A stretch of DNA of 50,272 nucleotides from Planctomycetota bacterium (GCA_028278425.1 JANQEJ010000131.1:1-50272), one strand, 5' to 3'; positions 42,997 to 50,272 are shown, counted from the stretch's first letter. The notes: generated from the letters alone by a model not told the origin. Made by a program: numbers and translations.

Positions 42997-44726
42997 CGGG
43001 CGGCGGTTTCGAGGGGTTTTGGGGTGACGCGCAGGGTCCGCACGCCGACCGGGCCGCGCACGACCGCGAGGTGCGTCTCCTCGCGCGGAAGGTCGGGCCA
43101 GCCGCCGCCGCGCAGCGCGCGGGCCGCGGCGGGGAGGTCGAAGCGCGCGCGGACGAGCTCCGGCTCCGCCGGTGCGCGCTCGATCGCCTGCTCCCAGGCG
43201 AGCACGTCGTCGATCAACGGCTCGCCCTGCGCGGCGGCGAAGCGCTCGAAGTCGGAGCCCGAGTCGCGCCACGCGCGGTAGACGTCGAGCGTGTCCTCGC
43301 CGCGTCGCCTCCCGACGAGCGCGAAAGTGCGCGGGAAGCGCATCAGCACCGTCGGCAGCGCCGTCGCGAGCTCGTGCAGCGCGCGCAGGTGCTCCGCACC
43401 GCCGGGCAGGTCGGTCAGGAGAGCCCACGTGCCGAAGAGGTCGGGGTGGGCGTCGATCAGCTCACGCTCCGGCGCCGTCGTTCCCGCGCCGAGGGCCATG
43501 TCGGGGGGGATGCCGGCGACCGGCCGGGCGCGCCCCCCGTGCGCCTCGCCGAGCCCGCAGCCCGGCTGCGGGTTGACGAGGTGCAGCGAGAGGTTGACCC
43601 CGGCGGCGACCGAGGCGTCGCGCGCCAGGTCGAGCGTGCGCCGCAGCGCCGGCTCGTCCTCGCCCGGCAGGCCGAGGATGAAGGAGAGGATCGGCAGGAC
43701 GCCGTGCGCCGCGCAGCGCTCGACGACGTGCAAGACGTCGACGTCGCGCGCCATGTGCTTCGCGTTCGCGTCGCGCACGCCGGGATCGGCGGACTCGATG
43801 CCGAGCAGCACGCGGTAGCAGCCGGCGCGGCCCATGAGCTCGAGCAGCGCGTCGTCGAGGTGGTCCACCCGCGCGCGGCACTCCCACGGAACGCCGGCGG
43901 CGCGCTCGATCATCGCAAGGCAGAACGCCTCGGCGTGCGCGCGGTCCGCGCCGAAGATGTCGTGGCAGAGGTACGCGTTCCTCGCGCCGGGGATTCCCCG
44001 CAGGGCCGCCACCTCGCCGACGAGGCGCTCGACCGGCAGCGGACGCGACCGGCGGCTCCAGAAGCGCCCGATGGTGCAGAAGCTGCAGTCGTAGACGCAC
44101 CCGCGCCCGGAATCGACCGGAACGAGCCCCTCCGCTTCGCCGGTGACCGCCTTGTAGGCGGCGATCGACGGCAGGAGGTCCCAGGCGTAGGGGGGGAGCG
44201 CCCCCAGGTCCGCGAGCGGCGGCCGGTCGGGCTCGCGAACCGCCGCGCCGCTCGCCCGGCGCCAGGTGACACCGCGGACGCCGGCCGGCGAGTCGCCCGC
44301 CAGAAGCCTGGACACGAGCTCCGGCGCGGTCTCCTCGCCCTCCCCCCGCGCGACGGCGTCGATCCAGGGAAAGCGCTCGAGGAGGAGCTCGTCCACGCCG
44401 GTCGTTCCCGGTCCGCCGAGGACGACGGGGACCGCGGGCGCGCGCTCTTTGACGTCGCGGGCGATCGCCACGGCGATCGGGACCGTCGCGCCCATCACCG
44501 AGAGGCCGAGCACGCGGGGCTCGAGCGCCAGGAGCCTCTCGGCGCTCGCAAACGCCAAACGGTCGCCCGCCGGAAGCTCCCCCGCCGCGAGCTGATACGC
44601 GAGGTCGTCGAGCCGGACCGCGATCCCGCGCCGCCGCAACGCGCCGCCGAGCCGCAGGAGGCCGGGCGGCGGCATGGAATACCCGAAAGTGTCGGCGTGC
44701 GGCGCCGCGGCGAGAACCGCGTTCAT
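42993..44726 (-). CDS. B12-binding-type radical SAM protein (second putative RiPP maturase)
   Basis: A 577-residue protein. The N-terminal cobalamin-binding-type domain (about 1-150) contains VLGLSVMGATVPIAVAIARDVKE, PVVLGGPGTTGVDELLLERFP and AVARGEGEETAPELV, the usual B12-radical SAM layout, again without DxHxxG. The radical SAM domain follows with VDSGRGCVYDCSFCTIG (Cys210, Cys214, Cys217, canonical CX3CX2C) and later SAM-binding stretches VLLGIESADPGVRDAN and LPILSFILGLPGEDE. The C-terminal 200 residues are a family-specific extension. First gene of the operon; its stop is inside the next gene's ATGA. No Shine-Dalgarno is obvious. A methyltransferase or other radical enzyme acting on the peptide is inferred from context only. 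Confidence 0.75.
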   Translation of the reverse strand: MNAVLAAAPHADTFGYSMPPPGLLRLGGALRRRGIAVRLDDLAYQLAAGELPAGDRLAFASAERLLALEPRVLGLSVMGATVPIAVAIARDVKERAPAVPVVLGGPGTTGVDELLLERFPWIDAVARGEGEETAPELVSRLLAGDSPAGVRGVTWRRASGAAVREPDRPPLADLGALPPYAWDLLPSIAAYKAVTGEAEGLVPVDSGRGCVYDCSFCTIGRFWSRRSRPLPVERLVGEVAALRGIPGARNAYLCHDIFGADRAHAEAFCLAMIERAAGVPWECRARVDHLDDALLELMGRAGCYRVLLGIESADPGVRDANAKHMARDVDVLHVVERCAAHGVLPILSFILGLPGEDEPALRRTLDLARDASVAAGVNLSLHLVNPQPGCGLGEAHGGRARPVAGIPPDMALGAGTTAPERELIDAHPDLFGTWALLTDLPGGAEHLRALHELATALPTVLMRFPRTFALVGRRRGEDTLDVYRAWRDSGSDFERFAAAQGEPLIDDVLAWEQAIERAPAEPELVRARFDLPAAARALRGGGWPDLPREETHLAVVRGPVGVRTLRVTPKPLETAAR

Positions 44727-44772
44727 GGGGCCATGATCGCGACCGGGGGGAGTAATTCCAGGCCCCGCCGTG

Positions 44773-44778
44773 TATCGT
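44773..44778 (+). promoter_or_regulatory. Candidate -10 element for the lipoprotein gene at 44811
   Basis: TATCGT, 32 bases before the ATG, in the 84-base gap shared with the divergent radical SAM operon. A GGAG Shine-Dalgarno sits eight bases before the ATG. No convincing -35 for either direction. Confidence 0.3.
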
Positions 44779-44810
44779 GTTCCGCCCTTTTCCACCTCCG
44801 GAGAAACCCC

Positions 44811-46793
44811 ATGTCGACGCGCGCGTGTCCCCGTTTGCTTCTCTTCGCGGCCCTCAGCGCCCCCCTCGTCGTCGCCTGCGGTAGCAGCAGCAGCGGCGAC
44901 AGCGCCTCCTTCATCGTTCGCACCGCGAGCAACGCGATCGACGCGACCTCCGAGATCGTGGTCGCGGGCGGGTGGATGGTCTACCTCGGGGACGAGGGGA
45001 CGAGCGGCTCGGGCGGCGCGGGATCCACCGACTTGAACGGCGACGGCGACACGGCGGACGACGTGGCCGTGGCGGTGAACCTGTTCAGCCTCGTCGAGAC
45101 CCCGCTGCGCGCTGCCATCGGCGCGGCGGTGGTCGGCGACGAGATCTACCTCCTGGTGGACGAGTCGGTCGACGGAGCGCCCCCCGGCATGGACTGGGAC
45201 GGCGACGGGACGCCGAACGACATCGTGCTCCTGCACTGGAGCGCCGCGGCCGACGTCGTCACCTACGTCGACACGATCGCTCCGATCGTTGCGGGAGCGC
45301 CCAAGGCGCTTCTCCCCGTCGCGGGTGAGCGCCTGTACTACAACTCATCGGCTGCTCTGGTCGGCCCGGATGACACCTCGCTGCGTTTCGTCGACAAGGA
45401 CGACCCGCTCGTGCCGGTGGTGGTGACCAACGCCGCGGGCGGCGGGCAACTGCAGCCGTTCCTGATCGATGAGGTCGAAGGGCTCGTCTTTCTGTTCCTG
45501 GACGAGGCGGCGCCGCCGCCCTCGCCCGGGGACGGCGGGACCGACTACAACTTCGACGGCGACAGCTCCGACCGCTTCGTGCTCGCCCTGCTCGACGGCA
45601 CGGACGAGATGGCGACCATCGCCAACGTCGAGCTGGCGCTCCCCGACGCGGACGCGCCGTTCGACGCGCGGGCGGGGACGGACACCTGGCTCGTCGGCTT
45701 CCTCGTGAGCGAGGTCGGCCAGGGCCTGGGCGGAACGAACTTCAACGACCCGGCGCTCTTCGTGAACCCGCCCATTCCGCCGGTGTGCGCGGCGATGCCG
45801 GACCTGGACGTCGACGACGACGTGCTGCACTTCCTCGACTACGCGACGTTCCTGACCGGCACGCCGCCGGTCAACACCGGCCTCGTCGGCACGGACCGCG
45901 TCGTCGTCGTCGACTCCTACGTCGCGACGATCAGCCTGGAAGCCGACGCCAACTGCAACCTGAACCAGGACGCCGACGGGGGGACCGGCAGCGACGCCGT
46001 CGTCCGCTGGGTCGAGGCGGTCGACCCCGTGGACGCGCCGAACCTCCCGAACCAGCTCCGCGCGCTCTCCGACGTTCCCGGCGGTTCCCACGGGCTGTCG
46101 TCGCTCGGTGACCGCTTCATCATCGTCGTCGACGAGGCGGCGGACGGGAACAACATCGACGGCAAGCCCTTCAACAACACGCTCGTCGGCTTCCTCACCC
46201 CCGCCGACGGCTTCCTCGCGGACTGGACGTTCGCCCACCCGACGACCAACCCGGGCACCGGCATCCCCGGCGAGCCCTACGTCGGCGCGAACTGGCTGGC
46301 GCCGGAGGAGGAGGACGGCCGCCTCGGCATGGTCTACCAGGAGGAGGTTCCGCTGCAGTCGATCAACGTCGACCTCTTCTGCGACCTCGTCATGAAGGAC
46401 ATCGACGCGAACGACTCCCTGCCGATCTGGGCGGACTTCGAGTTCGGTCCGATCCTCGACTTCGACGGGCAGGGCTACGCGCTGCTCGAGAGCGATCCCG
46501 GCGTGACCCAGGCGCGCTTCTTCGCCTTCTACCGCGTCTCCGAGATGCTCGACGGCGACCAGGACTACAACAACGACGGCGACACGAACGACGTCATCCT
46601 GTTCCGCAACCCCCAGACGCAGTGCGGCACCGTGGCGATGGGCACCTCTTCCGTGTTGCCCCCGCCCAACCCGGCGATCATCACCGACGGCGACCGCGGC
46701 GGCGTCTTCATCTCGGACGAGGCGCTGGCCGGCGTGGACTTGAACGGCGACGGCGACCTGAGCGACCTCGTTCCGCGGTACTTCCTCTTCTAG
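44811..46793 (+). CDS. Surface lipoprotein with EF-hand-like calcium loops, function unknown
   Basis: A 660-residue protein with a signal peptide and lipobox VVAC (Cys23), followed by a flexible GSSSSGDS linker. At least five calcium-loop motifs of the D-x-N/D-x-DGD type are spread along it: DLNGDGDTADD, DWDGDGTPND, DYNFDGDSSD, DYNNDGDTND and DLNGDGDLSD. Between them lie beta-strand blocks each ending in a value-like phrase (VAVAVNLFSL, DIVLLHW, RFVLALLDG, DVILFRN, LVPRYFLF), so the protein is built of about five related repeats of roughly 100 residues or more. Several paired Cys may form disulfides. I do not recognise a named family. It diverges from the RiPP operon over an 84-base gap, so coregulation is possible. 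Confidence 0.65.
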   Translation: MSTRACPRLLLFAALSAPLVVACGSSSSGDSASFIVRTASNAIDATSEIVVAGGWMVYLGDEGTSGSGGAGSTDLNGDGDTADDVAVAVNLFSLVETPLRAAIGAAVVGDEIYLLVDESVDGAPPGMDWDGDGTPNDIVLLHWSAAADVVTYVDTIAPIVAGAPKALLPVAGERLYYNSSAALVGPDDTSLRFVDKDDPLVPVVVTNAAGGGQLQPFLIDEVEGLVFLFLDEAAPPPSPGDGGTDYNFDGDSSDRFVLALLDGTDEMATIANVELALPDADAPFDARAGTDTWLVGFLVSEVGQGLGGTNFNDPALFVNPPIPPVCAAMPDLDVDDDVLHFLDYATFLTGTPPVNTGLVGTDRVVVVDSYVATISLEADANCNLNQDADGGTGSDAVVRWVEAVDPVDAPNLPNQLRALSDVPGGSHGLSSLGDRFIIVVDEAADGNNIDGKPFNNTLVGFLTPADGFLADWTFAHPTTNPGTGIPGEPYVGANWLAPEEEDGRLGMVYQEEVPLQSINVDLFCDLVMKDIDANDSLPIWADFEFGPILDFDGQGYALLESDPGVTQARFFAFYRVSEMLDGDQDYNNDGDTNDVILFRNPQTQCGTVAMGTSSVLPPPNPAIITDGDRGGVFISDEALAGVDLNGDGDLSDLVPRYFLF

Positions 46794-46848
46794 TCAGAAG
46801 AGCTCGGTGCGGAGGGTTGCTCCTCCGTGCCGGCGGAGCCGCGGACGA

Positions 46849-47085
46849 TCACGCGGAGCGCGCGCGCGGCAGCCCCGCCTCGAGGAGGGCGTAGAGCGCC
46901 GGCGCGGTCATCCCGTTTCGGTAGCCGTTGCGCTGGTACTCGCCCCACGCGCCGTCGCGGAGCTGCGCGTCGAGAAGCAGGCGCACGCCGCCGCGCACCG
47001 CTTCGCGGACCGCGGCGGGATCCTGCGCGCTCGCCGCGAGCGGTAGGACGGCCAGGAGCGCCGGGATCAGACGCGCGTGACCCAC
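46849..47085 (-). CDS. Short secreted fragment with prenyltransferase/terpene-cyclase-type repeat (probably truncated)
   Basis: 78 residues from a GTG at 47085 with a signal peptide (MGHARLIPALLAVLPLAASAQ) and a single alpha-alpha repeat, VRGGVRLLLDAQLRDGAWGEYQRN, followed by TAPALYALLEAGLP. The Q-x-x-DGAWG pattern is the QW-type repeat of squalene-hopene cyclase, prenyltransferase and alpha-2-macroglobulin-like toroids, which normally come as five or more copies in 250-600 residues. Here the frame ends after one copy, and the opposite-strand lipoprotein gene ends 55 bases further on. It overlaps ilvE by 19 bases. Either a remnant of a longer gene or a very small repeat protein; the Shine-Dalgarno is not obvious. 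Confidence 0.45.
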   Translation of the reverse strand: MGHARLIPALLAVLPLAASAQDPAAVREAVRGGVRLLLDAQLRDGAWGEYQRNGYRNGMTAPALYALLEAGLPRARSA

Positions 47086-47984
47086 TCCTTCGCCCGCTCG
47101 CCGCGGCCGCGCACCAGCGCGAGGTAGGTCTCCTGCAGCGCGCGCGTCATCGGCCCGGGGCTCTCGCGCAGGGTCCGGCCGTCCACCTCGCGGATCGGCG
47201 TGACCTCCGCGGCGGTGCCGGTGAGGAAGGCCTCGTCCGCGTCGTAGAGGTCGGTGCGTGCGAAGCGCCCGAACTCGACGTCGAGACCCATGTCGCGGGC
47301 GAGCGTCAGGATGGAGTCGCGCGTGATGCCGTGGAGGATCGGCGACTCGTCCGGCGCCGTGAGCAAGACGCCGTCCTTCGCGATGAAGAGGTTCTCGCCG
47401 GTCGCCTCCGCGAGGTAGCCGTCGCGGTCGAGCAGGAGCCCCTCGTCCAGCCCGAGCCGCTTCACCTGGTGCTTGGCCATGAACGACGTGATGTACTGGC
47501 CGCTGATCTTGGCGCGCTGCGCCAGCGCGTTGCCGGTGGCGCGCTCGTACGACGTGATCTGTACGCGGATCCCGTTGCGCATGCCGTCCTCGCCGAGGTA
47601 CGCGCCCCAGTGCCAGACCGCGACCATCGTGCGCACCGGGTTGTCGCCGCCGGCGACGCCCATCCCGCCCTCGCCGAGCCAGACGAGCGGACGGATGTAG
47701 GCGGAGTCCATGTCGTTCGCCCGCAACGTCGCGAGCACGGCGTCGACGAGCTCGTCCTCGCTCCAGGGAACTTCGTACCCGAGGATCGCCGTCGACGAGC
47801 GCAATCGCCTTACGTGCTCGCGCAGGCGGAAGACCCCGCCGCCGCCGCCTTCCTGCGCGTAGCAGCGAATGCCCTCGAACGCGCCGGTTCCGTAGTGCAA
47901 CGAATGGGCGAGCGGGGATACGCGGATCTCCTGGACGGGCACGATCTCTCCATCGATCCAGGCAAGGGTCTCGATTTTCTCCAT
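47067..47984 (-). CDS. ilvE: Branched-chain amino acid aminotransferase
   Basis: A 305-residue fold-type IV PLP enzyme, standard length, which interconverts leucine, isoleucine and valine with their 2-oxo acids. Signatures: AWIDGEIVPVQEIRVSPLAHSLHYGTGAFEGIRCY (in parts), YIRPLVWLGEGGMGV, AKISGQYITSFMAKHQVKRLGLDEGLLLD with the PLP Lys in ISGQYITSFMAK (the family SGNYLNSLLAK site), EATGENLFIAKDG and the PLP-phosphate loop FLTGTAAEVTPIREVDGR. The ATG at 47984 follows TACACT by six bases, with no Shine-Dalgarno, so the message may be leaderless. It diverges from the YVTN/peroxidase gene across 63 bases. Confidence 0.94.
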   Translation of the reverse strand: MEKIETLAWIDGEIVPVQEIRVSPLAHSLHYGTGAFEGIRCYAQEGGGGGVFRLREHVRRLRSSTAILGYEVPWSEDELVDAVLATLRANDMDSAYIRPLVWLGEGGMGVAGGDNPVRTMVAVWHWGAYLGEDGMRNGIRVQITSYERATGNALAQRAKISGQYITSFMAKHQVKRLGLDEGLLLDRDGYLAEATGENLFIAKDGVLLTAPDESPILHGITRDSILTLARDMGLDVEFGRFARTDLYDADEAFLTGTAAEVTPIREVDGRTLRESPGPMTRALQETYLALVRGRGERAKEWVTRV

Positions 47985-47990
47985 CGCAAC

Positions 47991-47996
47991 AGTGTA
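47991..47996 (-). promoter_or_regulatory. Candidate -10 element for ilvE (leaderless-type spacing)
   Basis: TACACT on the minus strand ends six bases before the ATG at 47984. No good -35 was found. Confidence 0.45.
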
Positions 47997-48010
47997 GCCG
48001 CTCGGTCGGG

Positions 48011-48039
48011 TTGACCGTTTCCGCGGGCGCGTGGACACT
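48011..48039 (+). promoter_or_regulatory. Sigma-70-like promoter of the YVTN/peroxidase gene
   Basis: TTGACC (48011-48016, five of six consensus bases), a 17-base spacer and GACACT (48034-48039). The ATG at 48048 is only eight bases further, so transcription would start at or within two bases of the start codon. Confidence 0.55.
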
Positions 48040-48047
48040 GGCCCGTC

Positions 48048-50114
48048 ATGCGAAACGCGCTTCTGTTCCTTCCGATCGCTTGCGGCGCGGCCGCGGCCCA
48101 GGGATTGACGCCCCCGCTGACGCTCGCCGTCGACGAGCCGTTTCCCGTGATCGGCTCCCCGGTTCAGTTCACGCTGAGCGGACCGCCCAGCTCGCTCTTT
48201 TCGATTCAAGGGAGCGTCCACCCGACGGAGCTTCCGCTCGGCACGCTCGGGACGCTCTTTCTCGATCCCGCGAAGCTGACGCCGATCGCGAGCGGTGCGC
48301 TCGACGGCACCGGCGCGGGAAGCGCGGTCGTGCCGATTCCGGCGAATCCGGCGCTCGACGGGTTGCTGTTCCACCTCCAGGCCGGCGCGCTCTCCGGCTT
48401 CGACATCGGGCTCTCCAACTCGACCCCGATCCGCATCGGCGTCGCGCCGACCGCGGGTCCGCGCAATCCCGAGTCGATCGCGATCACGCCGGACGGGACC
48501 AAGGCGTACGTCGCGCACCAGGAAGACGGCGGCGTGTCGGTGATCGACGTCGCGAGCGAGACGGTGTTGCGCGACTTCCCCGTCGGGCCGCCGCCGGACG
48601 GCAAGGGCTTTCCGGTGCGGGTCGCGGTCGACCCCGAGGGGCGTCACGCCTTCGTGGTGAATCCGTGGACGCGGGTCCTGTCGGTGATCCACGTGGCGAG
48701 CGATTCGGTCGTCGCGCTGCTCGACGTGCCCAAGGCGTGCCGCGACGTCGCCTTCGACTTCTCCGGGCCGGCGAAGATCGTCTACGTCACGAACGAGCGC
48801 GACGACGCGGTGCTGCGCTTCGCGGAAGGGCCGCCCGGCGCGTTCGCGCCGCTCGCGCCGGTCCCGGTTCAGGGCCGCGATCCCGGCCCGATCGCCGTGC
48901 ACGCCGACGGCAGGCTGGTCGTCGGGAACCGGAGCACGCACGAGATCGAGGTGCTCGACCCGACGCTCCTGCCCGGCGACCCGACGGTGGCGCGGCTGCC
49001 GCTGAACAAACTGCCCTACGACGTCGAGGTGGTCGGCGACCGCGCGCTGGTTCCGACGTTCGAAGTGGCCGCGCCCGGAGACGGCCGGAACGATCTGCTC
49101 GAGATCGACTTGACGGGCATGACTGTGCTCGGCGCGCACCTGCACGACCACGGCACCGACTACGTCGACGTGACGGTCGGCGGGGGGCGCGTCGCGCTCA
49201 CCGCTGCGGGATCGGGCTCGGTCGTGATCGGTGACGCCGCGCTTGCTTTCCTGGGGATCTCGGACCTGGCGCCGTTCCAGCCGGTGGTGACGCCGCAGGA
49301 GTCCGCCTTCGCGGGCGACAGGCTGTTCGTGGCGAGCTACTTCCGCGATTCGGTCGCGGTCGTCGATCTCTCGGTGCCGGCGCCGTTCCCGACCGTGAAC
49401 GAGATCGCGCTCGCCCACGACGGCGTCGTCAAGGTGCCGCTCGTCGACCTCACGCAGGAGGACGACGGCGACTGGTGGTTCCGCACGGTCCAGTTCTTCA
49501 ACGGCACGCCGCAGAACCCGAATCCGGTGACGTGTGCGACGTGCCATCCGTTCGGCGCGGGCTCGGACGGGCTCACGCACCCGAGCCGTCAGGCGATCCC
49601 CATGTTCGAAGCGGGTCTCACCGGGCCGTGGGGAGCCACGGGCGGGAGCAGCAGCCTGCTGAAGTTCATCAACAGCACCTTCTTTGCGCACGGCACGATC
49701 GGCGGCACGATCCCGTTCCAGGCGGACCTCGACGTTCTCGCCTACCTGACGAACGACGCTCCACCGCCGCCGAGCCCGTTCCTCGAGCCGGACGGCGCGC
49801 TCTCCACGAGCGCGCAGGCGGGGAAGGTCGTCTTCGAGGGCGTGGCCGGGTGCTCGACGTGCCACACCGCGCCGCTCTTCATTCCCGTGGAGCCGAGTCC
49901 GAAGACGATCGCGGGAGGGGTGGGGACGGGGCTCGCTCCGGCGAACGTGCCGAGCCTGCGGGGGGCGTGGTCGACCGGGCCGTATCTGCACGATCATTCG
50001 GCGGCGACGTTGATGGACGTCTTGTTGCAGAATCCGGGGGATCAGCACGGGACAACGTCGGGGTTGACGGGGCAGCAGATGGCGGATTTGGTGGAGTATG
50101 TGAGGTCGCTCTAG
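48048..50114 (+). CDS. Secreted YVTN-propeller protein fused to a dihaem cytochrome c peroxidase/MauG-like domain
   Basis: A 688-residue exported protein (signal peptide MRNALLFLPIACGAAAAQ). Residues about 20-130 are the module shared with the proteins at 8972 and 34332 (GSPVQFTLSGPPSSLFSIQ, LGTLFLDPAKLTPIASGAL, GSAVVPIPANPALDGLLFHLQ). A seven-bladed YVTN/NHL-type propeller follows (about 140-460: PESIAITPDGTKAYVAHQ, VRVAVDPEGRHAFVVN, PYDVEVVGDRALVP). The C-terminal third has two haem motifs, CATCH and CSTCH, and the MauG/CcpA-type segment VPSLRGAWSTGPYLHDHSAATL. The fusion suggests a surface-exposed or periplasmic redox enzyme tethered to a ligand-binding propeller. Substrate unknown. Confidence 0.85.
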   Translation: MRNALLFLPIACGAAAAQGLTPPLTLAVDEPFPVIGSPVQFTLSGPPSSLFSIQGSVHPTELPLGTLGTLFLDPAKLTPIASGALDGTGAGSAVVPIPANPALDGLLFHLQAGALSGFDIGLSNSTPIRIGVAPTAGPRNPESIAITPDGTKAYVAHQEDGGVSVIDVASETVLRDFPVGPPPDGKGFPVRVAVDPEGRHAFVVNPWTRVLSVIHVASDSVVALLDVPKACRDVAFDFSGPAKIVYVTNERDDAVLRFAEGPPGAFAPLAPVPVQGRDPGPIAVHADGRLVVGNRSTHEIEVLDPTLLPGDPTVARLPLNKLPYDVEVVGDRALVPTFEVAAPGDGRNDLLEIDLTGMTVLGAHLHDHGTDYVDVTVGGGRVALTAAGSGSVVIGDAALAFLGISDLAPFQPVVTPQESAFAGDRLFVASYFRDSVAVVDLSVPAPFPTVNEIALAHDGVVKVPLVDLTQEDDGDWWFRTVQFFNGTPQNPNPVTCATCHPFGAGSDGLTHPSRQAIPMFEAGLTGPWGATGGSSSLLKFINSTFFAHGTIGGTIPFQADLDVLAYLTNDAPPPPSPFLEPDGALSTSAQAGKVVFEGVAGCSTCHTAPLFIPVEPSPKTIAGGVGTGLAPANVPSLRGAWSTGPYLHDHSAATLMDVLLQNPGDQHGTTSGLTGQQMADLVEYVRSL

Positions 50115-50198
50115 GGGGCGTTCGGGTGGGGTCGGGCTTCCCGGGGCCCCGTCGGCCGGCTCGCCGGGACGGTCGGTCGCGCGCGGCGGCTGGATGGC

Positions 50199-50269
50199 GA
50201 GGCGCGCGCAGACACGACCGTCAGTCGCTTCGCTCCCTCCGGGCAGACGGTCGTGTCTGCGCGCGCCTC
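50199..50269. repeat. Perfect 24-bp inverted repeat at the right edge
   Basis: Arms at 50199-50222 and 50246-50269 are exact reverse complements over 24 bases, with a 23-base loop. The arms contain GCGCGCAGACACGACCGTC. It lies 84 bases after the last stop with no U tract, so it could be a strong transcription barrier, a REP-like dispersed repeat or the end of a small mobile element. The rest of 50115-50272 shows no gene. Confidence 0.75.
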
Positions 50270-50272
50270 ACC

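Noticed and set aside
1..50272. Search for tRNA, rRNA, CRISPR arrays, transposases, integrases and attachment sites
   Set aside because: No cloverleaf-like sequence, regular repeat-spacer array, DDE transposase or recombinase motifs were seen. Absence is by eye and not by covariance search.

Overview
The window is about 50 kb of very GC-rich bacterial chromosome with dense coding on both strands. It contains no tRNA, rRNA, CRISPR array, phage gene or intact insertion sequence that I can see. Gene content points to a diderm, respiring bacterium, most likely a high-GC member of the Planctomycetota. The indicators are several secreted FG-GAP/VCBS, kelch and YVTN propeller proteins, haem c proteins fused to or beside them, a sulfatase-fold lipoprotein, an LptE-like lipoprotein, an ECF-type sigma factor and a 14-gene complex I operon. 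Three of the secreted proteins share one module of about 100 residues, which I associate from memory with deep-branching planctomycetes. The phylum call is inference.

Layout, left to right. 1-3339 (minus): a translationally coupled run of a CNNM/CBS transporter-like protein, RecO, a TPR lipoprotein and a partial LptE-like lipoprotein. 3728-8320 (plus): an ECF sigma factor, a lone imidazolonepropionase (HutI), and two secreted proteins that look like degenerate enzymes. 8387-10570 (minus): a small secreted aromatic-repeat protein and a kelch propeller. 10654-14605 (plus): a beta-barrel lipoprotein, a PilZ protein with a sigma-28-like promoter, a GNAT acetyltransferase, a membrane protein and citrate synthase. 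14621-19108: a sulfatase-fold lipoprotein lacking its catalytic residues, diverging from an M32 carboxypeptidase out of a single CATG, then an FG-GAP/ASPIC protein. 19105-32480 (minus): the complete nuoA-N operon, with every neighbouring pair overlapping. 32635-36863: a von Willebrand A protein and a large FG-GAP protein. 36903-44726 (minus): a multihaem cytochrome c, a large carboxypeptidase-regulatory-like surface protein, and a probable RiPP operon. 44811-50114: a calcium-loop lipoprotein, a prenyltransferase-repeat fragment, the branched-chain aminotransferase IlvE and a YVTN/dihaem peroxidase-like fusion. A perfect 24-bp inverted repeat closes the window.

The most interesting item is the probable RiPP operon at 40601-44726. 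Two cobalamin-type radical SAM proteins are coupled by an ATGA overlap. The second has a C-terminal stretch that reads like a PqqD-type precursor-recognition domain. It is coupled by a GTGA overlap, with a strong Shine-Dalgarno, to a 54-residue Lys/Glu-rich peptide ending in ISPRETNVFDK. I do not recognise this precursor, and no dedicated peptidase or exporter lies beside it.

A second theme is gene expression. Many genes have a TANNNT hexamer only 6-11 bases before the start codon and no Shine-Dalgarno, which suggests leaderless mRNAs. Others, such as gltA, the peptide gene and nuoB, have normal Shine-Dalgarno sites. Inside operons, starts commonly overlap stops as ATGA, GTGA or TTGA.
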